The notes under the pieces are model-generated. The model did not search any database. It saw only the letters and a program-made list of their open reading frames with translations, and was not told the origin of the DNA. From assembly GCA_016284515.1 (NCBI GenBank), contig JAEEOY010000132.1, forward strand, positions 1-32,958: a DNA stretch of 32,958 nt, written 5' to 3'. The position numbers were made by a program, and so were the translations under genes. This document shows, one piece after another, positions 31,245-32,958 of the stretch. Position 1 is the first letter of the stretch, and every line of letters starts with the position of its first letter. This DNA is from Kiritimatiellia bacterium (GTDB lineage Bacteria > Verrucomicrobiota > Kiritimatiellia > RFP12 > UBA1067).

Positions 31245-32542
31245 TTCCTCCTGTTGTCGACTACGCGCTTGATCTTGCCCTCGCTGCGCGGAAGCGTCCC
31301 GGGAGCGACGAGCGTGATTTTCGGGCTGAGTCCGACGATTTCCTTGATCGACGCGGCGACGCGCTTCCTGATCGCCTCCATTGCGGAGATCGTGTCGGAG
31401 AACGCCTCGGCCGTGACCTCGACCTTGATCTCGAAGCGGTCCATCGTGTCGGTGGACGAAAGCTCGATCATGTAGTGCGGCGCGACCTCGGGCACCTTCA
31501 TGAGGCACGCCTCGATCTGGCTCGGGAACACGTTGACGCCGTGGATGATGAGCATGTCGTCGCTTCTCGCGTGGACGCGGTCCATGACGCGCATGGTGCG
31601 TCCGCACTTGCACGTCCCGGTCTGCAGACGGGAAAGGTCGCGCGTCCTGTAGCGCACCATCGGCGTTCCGCGGCGGTCGAGCGTCGTGAAGACGAGCTCG
31701 CCTTCCTCGCCGTCGGGCAGGACCTCGAGAGTGTCGGGGTCGATGATCTCCGGATAGAAGTGGTCCTCCCAGACGTGGAGTCCGTGGCAGTAGGGGCAGT
31801 TGCCGGCGACGCCAGGTCCGGCAATCTCGGTGAGCCCGTAGATGTCGTGAGCGGTGATGCCGGAGATCTCCTCGATCCTCTGGCGTATCTCGTCCGTCCA
31901 TGGTTCAGCGCCGAAGACGCCGTGCTTGAGCTTCGTGTCGCGGCGGAAGTCGACGCCCATCTTCTCCGCGACGGTCGCGAGGTGGAGGAAGTAGCTCGGG
32001 GTGCAGCAGATTACCGTCACGCCGAGGTCGCGCATGAGCATGATCTGCTTCTCGGTGTTGCCGGCGCTCGTCGGAAGCACCGCGCACCCGAGACCCTCGG
32101 CGCCGTAGTGCGCGCCAAGTCCGCCGGTGAAGAGTCCGTAGCCGTACGAGACCTGCACGACGTCGTCCTTGGTGATGCCGTACATCGCCATGCAGCGCAT
32201 CACGCCGTCCGTCCAGATCTTCACGTCCTCGGCCGTCTGCGGAATGCAGATCGGCTTGCCGGTCGTGCCGGAAGAGCAGTGGAAGCGGTTGATCTCCGAC
32301 ATCGGCGCGGCGGTAAGGCCGAGCGGATATTCGTCGCGGAGATCGGTCTTCTTCATGAAGGGGAACTTGCCGAGGTCGGCTAGGGTGACGAGGTCGCGCG
32401 GCTTGACGCCTTTTTCGTCGCAGCGGCGGCGGAAAAGGGCCACGTGCTCGTATTCGTACGGAATCAGCTCCTGCAGCTTCGAAAGCTGCAGTTTTCTGAG
32501 TTCCTCGACCGGCATGAAGTCTGGCTTTGAAATCGGATTCAT
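31241..32542 (-). CDS. Phenylacetate--CoA ligase-family adenylate-forming enzyme
   Basis: A 433-aa member of the PaaK group of acyl-CoA synthetases. The AMP-binding P-loop SSGTTGKP (about 91-98), SYGYGLFTGGLG, FGAEPWTDEIR, DIYGLTEIAGPG and the C-terminal RSDDMLIIHGVNVFPSQIE are all PaaK signatures, and length fits (about 430 aa). A CPYCHG and CKCG pair may bind zinc. It would activate phenylacetate or another aryl or indole acid with ATP and CoA. The start at 32542 has GGGA seven bases upstream; an ATG at 32548 adds two residues, and the frame is open up to the -10 box. No other paa genes are near, so its role at the head of a signalling operon is unexplained. Confidence 0.93.
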   Translation of the reverse strand: MNPISKPDFMPVEELRKLQLSKLQELIPYEYEHVALFRRRCDEKGVKPRDLVTLADLGKFPFMKKTDLRDEYPLGLTAAPMSEINRFHCSSGTTGKPICIPQTAEDVKIWTDGVMRCMAMYGITKDDVVQVSYGYGLFTGGLGAHYGAEGLGCAVLPTSAGNTEKQIMLMRDLGVTVICCTPSYFLHLATVAEKMGVDFRRDTKLKHGVFGAEPWTDEIRQRIEEISGITAHDIYGLTEIAGPGVAGNCPYCHGLHVWEDHFYPEIIDPDTLEVLPDGEEGELVFTTLDRRGTPMVRYRTRDLSRLQTGTCKCGRTMRVMDRVHARSDDMLIIHGVNVFPSQIEACLMKVPEVAPHYMIELSSTDTMDRFEIKVEVTAEAFSDTISAMEAIRKRVAASIKEIVGLSPKITLVAPGTLPRSEGKIKRVVDNRRK

Positions 32543-32577
32543 TGACATATCCCGTTTGTGGATGCTTTTAAACACAT

Positions 32578-32586
32578 ATTATACCA
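32578..32586 (-). promoter_or_regulatory. Extended -10 promoter of the 11-gene operon
   Basis: TGGTATAAT read on the minus strand from 32586 to 32578. Transcription would start near 32571, giving a leader of about 30 nt to the ATG at 32542. No -35 of good quality. It is the only promoter I can find for the whole 19914-32542 gene run. Confidence 0.7.
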
Positions 32587-32650
32587 AATAAATTGCCACT
32601 GTGGGGGGTGCAGTGGGTGCAACGGGCGATTTATGCAAGGATGCAGCAAA

Positions 32651-32696
32651 TCCAAGCCATTGCTTTCGCTGCTGGGAGTTTTGGAGTTTTGGAGAA
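32651..32696 (+). repeat. 46-bp direct repeat, copy 1
   Basis: Starts TCCAAGCCATTGCTTTCGCT and ends in GGAG/TTTT units (GGAGTTTT twice, then GGAGAA). Identical over all 46 bases to 32913-32958, which runs into the window end. Forms most of the left arm of the palindrome at 32659-32751. Confidence 0.9.
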
Positions 32697-32751
32697 CTTG
32701 AGATTCAGACGCGTTCTCCCAAACTCCGAGACTCCAAATAGCGAAAGCAAT
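32659..32751. repeat. 93-nt imperfect palindrome (MITE- or structured-RNA-like)
   Basis: Two 39-base arms, 32659-32697 and 32713-32751, around a 15-base loop. The outer 12 bases (ATTGCTTTCGCT versus AGCGAAAGCAAT) pair perfectly. As RNA I count 33 Watson-Crick pairs, 3 G-U pairs and 3 mismatches. No transposase lies near, so a non-autonomous mobile element or a folded RNA is possible. Confidence 0.75.
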
Positions 32752-32815
32752 CAAATGCTGCGTCGACGCAACCCCTGCCAAGCGATCCGTTCACTACAGG
32801 GCCACTCTACAGGGG

Positions 32816-32836
32816 GTCCGTCGCTCCGCGACGGAC
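32816..32836. repeat. Small palindrome with TCC loop (first of two)
   Basis: GTCCGTCGC (32816-32824), loop TCC, GCGACGGAC (32828-32836): perfect 9-bp arms. It shares the TCC loop with the palindrome 19 bases to its right. Confidence 0.6.
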
Positions 32837-32855
32837 ATTCGCAGCTATCGCACAG

Positions 32856-32874
32856 ACGCGGCTTCCAGCCGCGT
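32856..32874. repeat. ACGCGGCT palindrome with TCC loop (second of two)
   Basis: ACGCGGCT (32856-32863), loop TCC, AGCCGCGT (32867-32874). Its arm core ACGCGGC also forms the palindrome at 1810-1830, linking two distant intergenic regions. Confidence 0.65.
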
Positions 32875-32912
32875 TGCCCCCTAAACATTCTTGCCTGTAA
32901 CTTAACTATAAT

Positions 32913-32958
32913 TCCAAGCCATTGCTTTCGCTGCTGGGAGTTTTGGAGTTTTGGAGAA
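32913..32958 (+). repeat. 46-bp direct repeat, copy 2 (runs off the window)
   Basis: Exact second copy of 32651-32696, 216 bp after the end of the first. The window ends inside it, so whether the full palindrome continues cannot be seen. A TATAAT (32907-32912) immediately precedes it. Confidence 0.9.

Larger units (their letters stand above)
32587..32958. other. 372-bp region without a convincing gene, rich in repeats
   Basis: No ORF here looks like a protein gene. The region holds G-rich runs (32601-32637), a 93-nt imperfect palindrome, two copies of a 46-bp direct repeat, two small GC-rich palindromes, and a TATAAT at 32907-32912 just before the second repeat copy, possibly a promoter for a gene to the right. 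The repeats suggest a mobile or structured intergenic element cut by the window edge. Confidence 0.6.

Noticed and set aside
31245-31901. In-frame upstream extension of the histidine kinase
   Set aside because: Falls in the ligase gene and reads as Arg/His-rich shadow sequence; ATG at 31244 has a strong ribosome site and the ATGA overlap.
32539-32781. 80-aa minus-strand frame through the right-end palindrome
   Set aside because: Translates the repeat and the promoter region, overlaps the ligase -10 box, and shows no coding character.
32587-32958. CRISPR-like array from the two identical 46-bp repeats
   Set aside because: Only two copies, 216 bp apart, with a palindrome and no regular spacers or cas genes.

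Overview
The window is about 33 kb of GC-rich, tightly packed bacterial chromosome: some 21 complete protein genes plus one partial gene at the left edge. An LpxB tail, several lipobox lipoproteins, an envelope-type MoxR/DUF58 locus and secreted glycosidases indicate a diderm (Gram-negative) heterotroph. The mix of a very short spirochaete-like alanyl-tRNA synthetase, PVC-style MoxR/DUF58/ABC genes, small lipoproteins with a GWYLxNxIPL core and GH3 glycosidases suggests a Verrucomicrobiota/Kiritimatiellota-like carbohydrate degrader, possibly from a gut. That assignment is inference; no rRNA, tRNA, phage, IS element or CRISPR array was found.

Plus-strand half, 1-15618: the end of lpxB; a secreted beta-lactamase-fold serine hydrolase whose promoter overlaps the lpxB stop and whose mRNA should be nearly leaderless; a compact alaS; a tandem run of an unknown 652-aa protein (possibly a remote kinase-like fold), an orphan DppB-type permease, a GH3 glycosidase with swapped domain order, rsmE and tatD; a sodium/solute (SGLT-type) symporter behind an operator-like nested palindrome; and a PotD-like lipoprotein whose stop overlaps the GTG start of lepA.

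Middle, 15620-19881: a minus-strand set of two paralogous lipoproteins and hisC, converging on lepA with a single base between the stop codons, and divergently a canonical GH3 beta-xylosidase/beta-glucosidase.

Right, 19914-32586 (minus strand): what looks like one 12.6-kb, 11-gene operon behind a single TGGTATAAT promoter: PaaK-type acyl-CoA ligase, soluble PAS histidine kinase, NtrC-type response regulator, a protein with seven or eight zinc-knuckle motifs, a Ser/Thr kinase, a three-TM coiled-coil protein, MoxR AAA ATPase, a signal-peptide/GATase-like/two-TM protein, ABC ATPase, ABC-2 permease and DUF58. Eight of its ten junctions are 4-base ATGA or GTGA overlaps. Joining two-component and Ser/Thr phosphorylation to a MoxR/DUF58/ABC envelope module is the strongest candidate here for an undescribed system. 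The last 372 bases carry no convincing gene but hold a 46-bp direct repeat, a 93-nt imperfect palindrome and small GC-rich palindromes.

Promoters across the window share an extended -10 element close to TGGTATAAT, and most lack a recognisable -35.
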